Positions 34,278 through 41,935 of a stretch of DNA of 46,961 bases are shown here, in pieces (the stretch's first letter is position 1; each line of letters starts with the position of its first letter). Source of the stretch: Methanobacteriota archaeon (GTDB taxonomy: Archaea; Halobacteriota; Methanomicrobia; Methanomicrobiales; Methanoculleaceae). Both the position numbers and the translations under genes were made by a program. The stretch covers positions 1-46,961 of the forward strand of contig JASUSO010000008.1 of assembly GCA_030446015.1 (NCBI GenBank), in the 5' to 3' direction. A model generated the notes under the pieces. That model searched no databases. It was not told the origin of the DNA and was given only the letters and a program-made list of their open reading frames with translations.

Positions 34278-34787
34278 TCAGGATTGCTGGTTCTTCTCGA
34301 CTTTCCTGACAGAGACGCCGTTTATGACCGCATCTCCGGTCAGGATATACCGTTTGACGACGGTTCCGAGCACCTCAACCACGTCCCCCTTCTGCACATC
34401 CTCAGTCGGCGAGGTGAACATCTTGACCGAGATCTCACCCGTCCGGTCGGCGACGAGGTATTGAGGGCGGTTGAGAAACTGGAAGTAGACCCGCTCGACG
34501 ACGCCCTTGATCCGCACTGGTTCGCCGAGCCGATTTAGATTAATTTCCCGTATCCGGGCATTCTTTGCTTCCGCTTCATAGACCGGCACCAGCGATGCAT
34601 ACTGCGACTGGCTCATGTAGTTGAGTGCCATGGGTATGACGATCAGCATGACTGCTGCCGGAACGGCCCAGATCAGCGAATGCAGATCTCCGGTACTGAA
34701 GACATAGACCGCAATCAGGGCCATAAAAAAGAGGAAGACGGCCACCGTAATGGCCGTCACCCTCACTTTGACATCTCCGATTTGCAT
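34278..34787 (-). CDS. Membrane-anchored OB-fold protein downstream of fdhC
   Basis: 169 residues. Two adjacent membrane helices (VTAITVAVFLFFMALIAVYV and SLIWAVPAAVMLIVIPMALN) fill residues 9-55. The rest, from about 75, looks like an OB-fold: EPVRIKGVVERVYFQFLNRP, YLVADRTGEISVKMF and DVVEVLGTVVKRYILTGD, with alternating beta strands and the pattern of nucleic-acid or small-ligand OB domains. It starts 12 bases after fdhC, so it is probably co-transcribed with the formate channel. Whether the OB domain faces the cytoplasm or binds nucleic acid is not visible. No family name is offered. Confidence 0.75.
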   Translation of the reverse strand: MQIGDVKVRVTAITVAVFLFFMALIAVYVFSTGDLHSLIWAVPAAVMLIVIPMALNYMSQSQYASLVPVYEAEAKNARIREINLNRLGEPVRIKGVVERVYFQFLNRPQYLVADRTGEISVKMFTSPTEDVQKGDVVEVLGTVVKRYILTGDAVINGVSVRKVEKNQQS

Positions 34788-34799
34788 CGTGAATCAGTC

Positions 34800-35672
34800 T
34801 TACTTGAGGGCTGCAATTTCCTTTCTGAACGCGACCCAGTAGAGGACACCGACGAAGAAGAGACCTCCGACGATGTTACCAAGCGTGGCAACGATCACGT
34901 TGTTGGTAAACAGGCCAACCCAACTGATCGTCTCGACTGCCGTCGAGGGGTCGATTCCCGTGCAGAAGATGCCCGTCGAGATGAAGTACATGTTCGCGAT
35001 GCTGTGCTCGAACCCGCTGGCAACGAATGCGAAGATCGGGAACCAGATGCCGACGATCTTACCGATCGCGTCGTCTGCACAGATACCAAGCAGAATGGCA
35101 AGGTTGACGAGCCAGTTACAGGCGATTGCCTTGAGGAAGAGCGACCATATGCCCATGGCGCCGACGTAACTCGTCTTTGCGGTTGCTATGGCTATCGCTC
35201 TCGTACCGAACGCGGTGAGTGTCGCGGTTCCGGCGGCATCGAAGCTGACGCACGGCCCGTATGCCATGATATATGCGAATATCACCGATCCGATGAAGTT
35301 ACCGATATATACCCAGACCCAGAGGTTGAGTACGCTTGCCCAGCTGACTTTGTGGATGAACGCCGCCATGGGCGCGAGCATCGCGTCACCGGTGAAGAGC
35401 TCGGCACCGGTCATGACCGTGACGATAAGCCCCACGGGGAAGACAGCACCCAGGATGAACTGGGCAAAGCCGGGGCTTGCGAAACCGAACCGCATCGCGG
35501 CATCGGATGCCATGACACCGGTCGAACAGACCGTTGCAAGGGCACCACCCATCGCGATGTAGGCTCCGGACAGGACACCACGCAGGACCATATTCCATGC
35601 TGGCAGTCCGGTCTTGTACTTACCGGCATCACCCGCTTTTGCTACGATAGCAGCTGGAGGATGGAACACCAT
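34800..35672 (-). CDS. fdhC: Formate channel (FNT family)
   Basis: 290 residues with six membrane helices in the aquaporin-like FNT fold. Typical blocks are NMVLRGVLSGAYIAMGGALA, VGLIVTVMTGAELFTGDAML (the first half-helix with the conserved T-G-x-E-L-F-T), LNLWVWVYIGNFIGSVIFA, LKAIACNWLVNLAILLG (with the pore NWLVN) and FVASGFEHSIANMYF (with the conserved pore His). It brings formate into the cell for FdhAB. ATG 35672 has AGGTG eight bases upstream. It is on its own transcript, separated from fdhAB by 570 bases, with a 31-bp inverted repeat in the leader. Confidence 0.94.
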   Translation of the reverse strand: MVFHPPAAIVAKAGDAGKYKTGLPAWNMVLRGVLSGAYIAMGGALATVCSTGVMASDAAMRFGFASPGFAQFILGAVFPVGLIVTVMTGAELFTGDAMLAPMAAFIHKVSWASVLNLWVWVYIGNFIGSVIFAYIMAYGPCVSFDAAGTATLTAFGTRAIAIATAKTSYVGAMGIWSLFLKAIACNWLVNLAILLGICADDAIGKIVGIWFPIFAFVASGFEHSIANMYFISTGIFCTGIDPSTAVETISWVGLFTNNVIVATLGNIVGGLFFVGVLYWVAFRKEIAALK

Positions 35673-35699
35673 TTTTTATACACCTCTCTAAACGTCCTA

Positions 35700-35730
35700 C
35701 CTATACAATCAGGTAATCTGAATGGATAGG
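35700..35730. promoter_or_regulatory. 31-bp inverted repeat in the fdhC leader
   Basis: CCTATACAATCAG and CTGAATGGATAGG are inverted copies (11 of 13 positions pair) around the spacer GTAAT. The site lies 28-58 bases upstream of the fdhC ATG and just downstream of where transcription should begin if the TATA near 35762 is used. It could be a repressor operator that blocks elongation or a hairpin in the mRNA leader. Confidence 0.5.
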
Positions 35731-35756
35731 TCTAGTTAATCAGTAATTTAAGAGTG

Positions 35757-35773
35757 CTATTAATAGGTTTCGA
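35757..35773 (-). promoter_or_regulatory. Candidate fdhC promoter (BRE plus TATA)
   Basis: On the minus strand CGAAACC followed by TATTAATAGC resembles BRE plus TATA. The predicted start site near 35735 leaves a leader of about 60 bases. A second AT-rich option, CTTAAATTA, lies about 15 bases nearer the gene. Confidence 0.4.
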
Positions 35774-36214
35774 AATGATCGCTGTGCGTGGCGAAGATAA
35801 GCAGAATTCATGCGTTTATCTCTGCTTTAAGTTAATTCCTGTCGTTAAACACCGGATATCGATAAACAATGCTTTTGCTATTACTTGCGCGGCTAAACAG
35901 AATATATGGTGATTGGAGCGGGTTTATGGGCCGGTGTACCGGGGCGAGGGCACAGATCCTCTTTTTTCCATGCGTATTTTTGCCGGAGACCCGGGCGTCG
36001 GGCAACGTTGGTGTAGATGCATGCGCGCCGTGTCGAGCTCCCGGAACATATGCAGATGTCTGGCAAATGGTTAGGATTTTGAAATTGGTGGAATTTTAGC
36101 GACTCTTTATCGTCTGCCTGCCCCGTGATGGGTTCGCTGTCTCGAGCGGGCTGGCCGGCACCGTGCCGCCCACCCCTGCACGGGATCGGGGCACCGGCGG
36201 TCGACTGGCGTTTC
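35774..36214. other. Intergenic between fdhB and fdhC, no gene seen
   Basis: About 440 bases. The fdhC-proximal part is AT-rich; the rest is mixed and carries only short ORFs on both strands (such as 35869-36099 and 35893-36216) with no ribosome site, bias or motif. No RNA gene was recognised. Confidence 0.45.
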
Positions 36215-36222
36215 AAAAAAAA
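36215..36222 (-). terminator. Oligo-T terminator after fdhB
   Basis: An uninterrupted run of eight T on the minus strand starts 25 bases past the fdhB stop, which fits archaeal oligo-T termination of the fdhAB transcript. Confidence 0.5.
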
Positions 36223-36246
36223 GGTCGATGGTGGGATGAGCCGCGG

Positions 36247-37512
36247 TCACTGGAAGATATCGAAGATCTGGTCGCTCCCGGTGGCGATGAGCCGGTCACG
36301 TTCCTCCGACTCCTCGACGAGCGCGAGCACCGGCGGGGTCATATCCTCACCCGGATGGAACCCGAAGAGTTCCTCGAGATCGGTCTGGATGGCGTGGAGG
36401 AAGACCGAGTTCGAGATCTCCACGGGGCAGAGCTCCTCGCACTGGCCGCAGTTGACGCAGGAGTCGGAGATGTGCGCGAACCGGATCAGGTGGAACATGA
36501 ACGGCGGCGGGATGACGCCGGGTTCGACCAGGTAGTCCTTCCGCGTGCTGCAGTCGATGCAGTAGCAGATCGGGCAGTTCTCGATGCAGGAGTAGCACTT
36601 GATGCACCTGCTCGTCTGCTCCCGGATCTTATTCAGCCGCTCCGTGCCCTCGCCGAGCGCCCCGAAGTAGCGCGCTCGCCATTTATCCCCGAGTTTCAGC
36701 ATCGCGTTCTCGACCTTGGCGCGGATCTCGATGCCCTTCGGGCTCGCGGGCTCGGTGGCGAGCGCTCCGGCAGCCTGTGCGGCGTTGAGGAGGTTTGCAC
36801 CCTTCTCGGAGCAGACCTCAACGAACGTTGCGTTCCCGGCGCGCTCACCGATGACTCCCCAGTTCCCGCAGGCGAGGTCCGCCTGGCGCGGGATCTTGAT
36901 CTTGCAGCGGCGGCAGTTCGACCGGCGGCCGAGACCCGGGTCCCCGAGGAGGTCTTCTGACCCCTCTTCGAGTTCGTCGATCGAGATCGAGGCGTGTTCG
37001 CCGTCCTTTGTGATGACGATGAACTTTCCTTTGTCGATCTCTTCTTTGACGACGTCGTCCGGGTCGAGCCCAAGTCTCTCCCGGACGATGATCCGGGCGG
37101 TCTCCGGCCGGATGGTCCCGCCGCAGTTGAGGCCGATGATGATGATGTTGTCCAGGTTGACCTGGTTGCGCTTTGCCATCTCGTAGATCGCCTTGACGTC
37201 GCAGCCTTTAAGAACGGTCGCGATCTTCATGTTCGGATCGGTTGCAAGGAGGCACCGCCGCATCTGTTTCGGGAGGAGCAGGGTGCCACAGTGGAGCGAG
37301 CCCGCAACCCCCCCGATCTCGGCGGGATCGGTGATCATGGCCGGCACCGCATCGTAGACGTCCGCGCCCTTCCTGACCGCAAAGACCGCGTCGACCATGC
37401 CGCTCTCGAGGGCGTGGCGTAGCAGCGCGGTGACCGCCCCGCCCGTCTCGGCCTTCTCGCGGAGTTTGTCGTCTGTCGTCCATGCATAGAGTAAATCGCC
37501 TTTTCCAGCCAT
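36247..37512 (-). CDS. fdhB: F420-dependent formate dehydrogenase, beta subunit
   Basis: 421 residues of the FrhB/FdhB family. The first 300 residues bind FAD and coenzyme F420, with AETGGAVTALLRHALESG (about 21-38), TVLKGCDVKAIYEMAKR, IIGLNCGGT and RRSNCRRCKIKIPRQADLACG, an iron-sulfur site. The C-terminal part has ferredoxin-like clusters CIKCYSCIENCPICYC and CVNCGQCEELCP. It passes electrons from FdhA to F420 or, in complex with heterodisulfide reductase, into electron bifurcation. It starts two bases after the fdhA stop. Confidence 0.95.
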   Translation of the reverse strand: MAGKGDLLYAWTTDDKLREKAETGGAVTALLRHALESGMVDAVFAVRKGADVYDAVPAMITDPAEIGGVAGSLHCGTLLLPKQMRRCLLATDPNMKIATVLKGCDVKAIYEMAKRNQVNLDNIIIIGLNCGGTIRPETARIIVRERLGLDPDDVVKEEIDKGKFIVITKDGEHASISIDELEEGSEDLLGDPGLGRRSNCRRCKIKIPRQADLACGNWGVIGERAGNATFVEVCSEKGANLLNAAQAAGALATEPASPKGIEIRAKVENAMLKLGDKWRARYFGALGEGTERLNKIREQTSRCIKCYSCIENCPICYCIDCSTRKDYLVEPGVIPPPFMFHLIRFAHISDSCVNCGQCEELCPVEISNSVFLHAIQTDLEELFGFHPGEDMTPPVLALVEESEERDRLIATGSDQIFDIFQ

Positions 37513-37514
37513 CT

Positions 37515-39578
37515 TCAGGCCTCCCCGGTGATCTTCTCGACCTTCACGGCACAGGCCTTGAACTCGGGGATCTTTGCGATCGGGTCGAGTGCGTTGTTCG
37601 TCAGCCTGTTCGCGGGGTGCTCCTTGTAGTGGAACGGGATGAACGTGACGCCCTTGATGATCTCGTCCGTCACCTTCGCGGGGATCTCGACCGAGCCCCG
37701 CCGGGTGCTTGCCCGGACGACCTCGCCGTCCTTGATCCCGAGTTGTTTCGCGTCTTCGGGGTTGATCTCGATCCAGCCGGTGGGCGCCTCCTTCTCAAGG
37801 CTCCACGACCGACGGGTCATGGTGCCGGTGTGCCACTGCCAGATCGTGCGGCCGGTCGTGAGAACGAACGGGTACTCGTCGTCGGGGACCTCCGCAGGCG
37901 GTTTCCACTCGATGGGCGAGAAGACCCCGCGCCCGTCGGGCATGGCAAACGTCTCCCGATGAAGGATGGGCGTTCCCGGGTGCTCCTCGGTCGGACAGGG
38001 CCAGTGCAGGCCGTCGGGGTCGAGGCGGGCGTAGGACATGCCGTGGTAGGACGGCGTGACCTTTGCGATCTCGTCAAAGATCTCCTCGGCGTTCTGGTAG
38101 GGGAACTGGGCGGCGTAGCCCATCCGTGCCGCGAGTTCGCTGATGATCTTCCAGTCTTCCTTCGCCTCGCCCGGCGGGTCCTGGGCCTTCCTCCAGCGCT
38201 GGACGCGCCGCTCGGTGTTCGTCTGGGTGCCGTCCTTCTCGGCGTAGCAGGCAGCGGGCAGGACGACGTCGGCGAGTTCGGCGGTCTCGGTCATGAAGAT
38301 GTCCTGGACGACCAGGAACTCGAGGTTCTTGAGCCCCTCCTCGACGTGGCCGAGGTCGGGATCGGAGAGCATCGGGTTCTCACCCATGATGTACATCGCT
38401 TTGAGTCTGCCGGGACTCTCGGCGAGGACGTTGACCATCTCGGTGACGGTGTAGCCGACTCTGCCCTCGGCAATCTCGTCGACGCCCCACATCTCCTTCA
38501 TCTTCTTCTGCGCCGCCTCGTCGGTGACCTTCTGGTAGCCGGAGTAGACGTTCGGGAGGGCGCCCATGTCGCAGGCACCCTGGACGTTGTTCTGGCCGCG
38601 AAGCGGGTTGACGCCGGCGCCGGGTTTGCCCAGGTTGCCGGTGAGCATCATCAGGTTCGCCGTCGATTTGACGTTGTCGACGCCGACGGTGTGCTGGGTG
38701 ATGCCCATCGAGTAGATGAGCGCAGCGACGTCGGCGGTCGCGATCCACTCGGCCGCGGTCTTGAGGCTCTCGGCGGGGATGCCGGAGATCTTCGAGACGT
38801 TCTCAAGGCTGTAGTCATCCTTCATGACGACCTCCTTGAGTTTCTCGAAGTCTTTCGTGCGCTTCTCGATGAACGCTTTATCCTCCCAGCCGTTCTTGAT
38901 GATCTCCTGCATCAGGCCGTTTAAGATCGCGACGTCGGTGCCCGATACGAACGGCATGTAGAGGTCGGCCTGCCGGGCGGTCGGCGTGTAGCGCGGGTCT
39001 GCCACGATCAGCTTTGCGCCGTTCTCTTTCGCACGGACGAGGCTCCGCCCGATGAGCGGGTGCTGCTCGAAGGTGTTACTCCCGAGGACGAAGATGCACT
39101 TCGACTCGGCGATGTCGCGGATCGAGTTGGTCATCGCTCCCGACCCGAAGACCGCCGCGAGGCCCGCGACGGTGGACGAGTGGCAGAGCCGGGCGCAGTG
39201 GTCGACGTTCGGGGTCTTGAGAACCGCCCGGGCGAACTTCTGCATCAGGTAGTTCTCCTCGTTCGATGTCCGGGCGGAGGAGAGGCAGGCTATCTCGTCG
39301 GGCTTGTACGACCTGAACTTCTCTGCGATCAGGTCGTAGGCCTCGTCCCAGGTCGCCTCGACGAACTTGCCGTCTTTCTTGATCAGCGGTTTCGTGAGGC
39401 GGTCGGGGCTGTTGATGAATTCATGAGCATAGCGTCCTTTGGGGCAGAGTTTGCCTCCGTTGACGGGTGCGCGCTGCCAGTGCGCAACGTCAAAGACCTT
39501 GCCGTCCCGGACGACCAGGTTGAACCCGCACCCGGTGCCACAGTACGGGCATGTCGTCGATACGTACTTGATTTCCAT
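37515..39578 (-). CDS. fdhA: Formate dehydrogenase, molybdopterin catalytic subunit
   Basis: 687 residues from ATG 39578, five bases after GGGAG; the track adds 14 codons. The N-terminal [4Fe-4S] site uses C10, C13 and C17 in TTCPYCGTGCG, plus C45 in GGKLCPKGR. The metal ligand is C132 in CARLCHSSTVAG, so this is the cysteine form, not selenocysteine. Bis-pterin binding blocks are MGITQHTVGVDN, LTGNLGKPGAGVNPLRGQNN and GRTIWQWHTGTMTRR in the C-terminal barrel. It oxidises formate to CO2 on Mo or W and hands electrons to FdhB. A clear TATA box and a palindromic motif lie upstream. Confidence 0.96.
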   Translation of the reverse strand: MEIKYVSTTCPYCGTGCGFNLVVRDGKVFDVAHWQRAPVNGGKLCPKGRYAHEFINSPDRLTKPLIKKDGKFVEATWDEAYDLIAEKFRSYKPDEIACLSSARTSNEENYLMQKFARAVLKTPNVDHCARLCHSSTVAGLAAVFGSGAMTNSIRDIAESKCIFVLGSNTFEQHPLIGRSLVRAKENGAKLIVADPRYTPTARQADLYMPFVSGTDVAILNGLMQEIIKNGWEDKAFIEKRTKDFEKLKEVVMKDDYSLENVSKISGIPAESLKTAAEWIATADVAALIYSMGITQHTVGVDNVKSTANLMMLTGNLGKPGAGVNPLRGQNNVQGACDMGALPNVYSGYQKVTDEAAQKKMKEMWGVDEIAEGRVGYTVTEMVNVLAESPGRLKAMYIMGENPMLSDPDLGHVEEGLKNLEFLVVQDIFMTETAELADVVLPAACYAEKDGTQTNTERRVQRWRKAQDPPGEAKEDWKIISELAARMGYAAQFPYQNAEEIFDEIAKVTPSYHGMSYARLDPDGLHWPCPTEEHPGTPILHRETFAMPDGRGVFSPIEWKPPAEVPDDEYPFVLTTGRTIWQWHTGTMTRRSWSLEKEAPTGWIEINPEDAKQLGIKDGEVVRASTRRGSVEIPAKVTDEIIKGVTFIPFHYKEHPANRLTNNALDPIAKIPEFKACAVKVEKITGEA

Positions 39579-39618
39579 CATTACTCCCTTCTGGCAGGGA
39601 CTACATACCGCCCGGATC

Positions 39619-39628
39619 ATATAATAGA
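39619..39628 (-). promoter_or_regulatory. TATA box of fdhAB
   Basis: CTATTATATG on the minus strand lies about 40-50 bases before the fdhA ATG, which predicts a leader of about 15-20 bases that includes the GGGAG ribosome site. Confidence 0.5.
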
Positions 39629-39640
39629 AATGGTCGCGGC

Positions 39641-39662
39641 CAAAATTTTGATGAATATTGGT
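39641..39662. promoter_or_regulatory. Palindromic motif upstream of the fdhAB TATA box
   Basis: The plus strand reads CCAAAATTTTGATGAATATTGG, an imperfect palindrome with 16 of 22 symmetric positions matching, about 12 bases upstream of the TATA box. Its right part TTTTGATGAATATTGG matches 15 of 16 bases of a site upstream of purL. Location upstream of TATA suits an activator site. Confidence 0.5.
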
Positions 39663-39761
39663 GGGATCCGGGCAGGAGATCCCGTCACAGAACGTCCTGA
39701 ACGGTCAGCGTCGCCGTGAACGTGACTATCCCGGCCGCCGGGAGCGGCAGAAGAAAAGGTT

Positions 39762-40595
39762 TCAGTCCCGCTCTCGTTCGCGGCGTGCTTCGGCGATCCG
39801 GCTCTCCGCGATCGCCCGGTACTCGGGGTCGATCTCGAACCCGATGTAGTCCGCGCCAAGGGCGATCGCCGCAAGCGCCGTGCTCCCGATACCCATGAAG
39901 GGGTCCATGACGAGGATCCCGGGTCGGCAGCCGTGGAGCCGGATGCACATCTCGGGGAGTTTCTCCGGGAAACTGGTCGGGTGCGGCCGGGAGGAGCGGA
40001 TCGTCCGGTAGGGAATGAACCAGGTGTTCCCCCGGTCGCGGAGGTCGCGCTCCGCTGCCTTCCACCGGCCGATGTTGCTCTTGTCCTGGTAGGGCACGCC
40101 GACGGCCAGTTTGTCGAGCGCGACGTCCCCCCTCTTCGTGAAGTGGAAGATATGCTCGTGGCACTGGCTCAGGTAGCGGGCGCTGTTCACCGGTTGGTAG
40201 TGGCCGACGGCGATGTCGCCGGTGATCGTCTCGTAGTCGCCGACGTCGGCCTTCTCGATCGCGATCGACTTGACCCAGTGGATGACGTTCTGCAGTTCGA
40301 AGTGCGGGCGGAACTGCTGGACGACGTCGAAGGGGATCCAGGGGTCGCGGGGTTTGCCGCCGATGTTGAGGAAGAACGAACCGTCGTCGGCGAGGACCCG
40401 CGCCGCTCCGGCGGCGACCCGCCCCATCCAGTCGAGGTAATCCTCGCGGGGAATTCTGTCGTCGTAGGAGTTGTAGTCCTTCCCGATGTTGTAGGGCGGC
40501 GACGTGACGATGACGTCGACGGAGCCCGCCGCCAGGCGCTGCATGCCCTCGATGCAGTCCATGGTATGGATGGTGTTGACGGCGAGCCCGCCCAT
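39762..40595 (-). CDS. DNA methyltransferase, beta class (N4-C or N6-A)
   Basis: 277 residues from ATG 40595 with GGAG upstream; the track starts 18 codons earlier. The catalytic TSPPYN (31-36) comes first and the SAM-binding [13 protein letters not shown], near 235-247, comes near the end, the permuted order of class beta enzymes such as many type II and orphan methyltransferases. SPPYN favours N4-cytosine but N6-adenine is possible. [16 protein letters not shown] is another conserved block. No restriction nuclease lies next to it; the PD-(D/E)XK candidate is 5 kb away, so it may be an orphan regulator or housekeeping methylase. Confidence 0.88.
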   Translation of the reverse strand: MGGLAVNTIHTMDCIEGMQRLAAGSVDVIVTSPPYNIGKDYNSYDDRIPREDYLDWMGRVAAGAARVLADDGSFFLNIGGKPRDPWIPFDVVQQFRPHFELQNVIHWVKSIAIEKADVGDYETITGDIAVGHYQPVNSARYLSQCHEHIFHFTKRGDVALDKLAVGVPYQDKSNIGRWKAAERDLRDRGNTWFIPYRTIRSSRPHPTSFPEKLPEMCIRLHGCRPGILVMDPFMGIGSTALAAIALGADYIGFEIDPEYRAIAESRIAEARRERERD

Positions 40596-40670
40596 CCCTC
40601 GCTCCTTGTTGGTCAATCCGATCACGTATCGGTTCGCGGTCCAGGGCAAAAAGGTGAACGAAAGACGACG

Positions 40671-41120
40671 TCAGGTGCTGTCGCCGAGCACCTTCTGCCG
40701 CGCCCGGTCGAGCGCGTCGACGAAGTCCTCGACCTCGTAGGGGTTGAGCCCTTCCGACCCTTCAGGCTCGAGGCGTATGACCTCGAGGAGCGCATCCTTG
40801 AGGACTTCGAGGCGGCTGTCGGGAGGGAGGACGACCTCGAACCTGCGGAAGATGCGGTCGGGGATGCTGGCGAAGTTTCCGTGGACGGAGGCGAACGAGA
40901 GGATCTCGTCGGCGGCAGGGACGTCCGCCTGGTCGACCTCGACCTCGATGACCGCAGGCGCATCGGCGCTCTCCTCTCCAAAACAGCGGGCGACCCTGAT
41001 CTTCGTGGCGACCCCTCCCCCCGGATCGGGCCGGTATTCTCCAGGGGGAATGATATAGTTGCCGGGGAAGGGGAGGTCTCGCGGGTGGAGCTCCGCCTTC
41101 CCCCGGAAGATCGGAGATGC
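40671..41120 (-). CDS. Conserved-looking protein after purQ with no normal start codon
   Basis: Directly after the purQ TAG, in the same frame, 149 codons run open to TGA at 40671. The reading has strong GC-ending codons and a good protein composition: HPRDLPFPGNYIIPPGEYRP, VATKIRVARCFGEE, VIEVEVDQADVP, FASVHGNFASIPDRIFRRFE, and YEVEDFVDALDRARQKVLGD at the end. It contains no ATG, GTG or TTG until the last eight codons, which is why the track misses it. GGGGGAAGGCGGAG near 41091-41104 looks like a ribosome site. The true start may be a rare codon, or the start may be lost through a small indel, or it may be a readthrough extension of purQ. Family unknown. Confidence 0.65.
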   Translation of the reverse strand, partial: ASPIFRGKAELHPRDLPFPGNYIIPPGEYRPDPGGGVATKIRVARCFGEESADAPAVIEVEVDQADVPAADEILSFASVHGNFASIPDRIFRRFEVVLPPDSRLEVLKDALLEVIRLEPEGSEGLNPYEVEDFVDALDRARQKVLGDST

Positions 41121-41933
41121 CTATCTCTCGAAGTAGTTGACGATATTCCGGAAGAACTGCATGTTCATCGACTCGGTGGGGAGGGGTTTTCCCTCGCGTT
41201 TCAGCCACTCTTTCCTTGTCGGCCAGTCGTAGAGGTTCACGAACTCCATCGCCCGCTCGGGGTGCGGCATCAGCCCGAGGACCTTGCCGTCCGCCGAGGT
41301 AACCCCGGCGATGTCCGCGATCGCCCCGTTCGGGTTGTAGGGGTACTCCCCATCTGCGGGGGAGAGGTCGTCACGGCAGTAGCGGAACGCGACCATCCCC
41401 TCCCGCTCGATCCGCGCGAGGGTCTCCTCCGAACAGTAGAAGTTCCCCTCGCCGTGGGAGACGGGGCAGTAGAGGTGCGAGATGCCCTTCGTCCAGAGGT
41501 TATCCGCGGCGGGCTTCAAGGTGACAAACCGGCACTCGAGCACGCCCTTCCTGTTCGGCATCAGGGCGATCTCGCGGGGACGGTCCTGGTCGAACGCCGG
41601 AACCAGGCCGAGGTTCGCGAGGATCTGGAACCCGTTGCAGATCCCGAGCACCAGGTTGTCGCCCGCGAGGAACTCCTTTACGTCGCTCCAGAGGTTGTTT
41701 CGGACGCGGTTTGCGTAGGCGTTGCCGGCGCCGGTGTCGTCACCGTAGGAGAACCCGCCGGGGAAGACCATCAGCCGGTAGTCGGTGAGGGTTTTCTCCC
41801 CCGCGATGAGGTCGTTGATGTGGACGATATCGGACTCCATGCCCGCCCGCCTCAGGGCCTCAGCCGTCTCCATCTCGGAGTTGATCCCGTAGCCGCTCAT
41901 GATGAGGGCTCTTGGCGTGTTTGCGCGAGCCAT
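41121..41933 (-). CDS. purQ: FGAM synthase glutaminase subunit PurQ
   Basis: 270 residues of a class I glutamine amidotransferase. FPGGFSYGDDTGAGNAYANR and VLGICNGFQILANLGL carry the nucleophile Cys, and VLGLMPHPERAMEF gives the His-Glu of the triad. It supplies ammonia to PurL for the fourth step of purine synthesis. It begins two bases after the purL stop. The stop TAG is followed by an open, coding-quality frame described separately. Confidence 0.95.
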   Translation of the reverse strand: MARANTPRALIMSGYGINSEMETAEALRRAGMESDIVHINDLIAGEKTLTDYRLMVFPGGFSYGDDTGAGNAYANRVRNNLWSDVKEFLAGDNLVLGICNGFQILANLGLVPAFDQDRPREIALMPNRKGVLECRFVTLKPAADNLWTKGISHLYCPVSHGEGNFYCSEETLARIEREGMVAFRYCRDDLSPADGEYPYNPNGAIADIAGVTSADGKVLGLMPHPERAMEFVNLYDWPTRKEWLKREGKPLPTESMNMQFFRNIVNYFER

Positions 41934-41935
41934 GC

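Noticed and set aside
34680-35729. 349-codon plus-strand ORF opposite fdhC
   Set aside because: Antisense of fdhC; very rich in Asp, Glu, His and Arg, as expected for the complement of a membrane protein gene.
35869-36099. 76-codon plus-strand ORF between fdhB and fdhC
   Set aside because: No ribosome site or conserved feature; short random ORF in a gap.
39183-39185. Selenocysteine at the FdhA active site
   Set aside because: The codon at the metal-ligand position (ARLCHSS) reads TGC, cysteine; no in-frame TGA is present.
41121-41123. Pyrrolysine insertion at the purQ TAG
   Set aside because: No pyl genes are in the window and the order is not known to use pyrrolysine; PurQ is complete at this stop. 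General readthrough is kept as a low-probability option in the finding.
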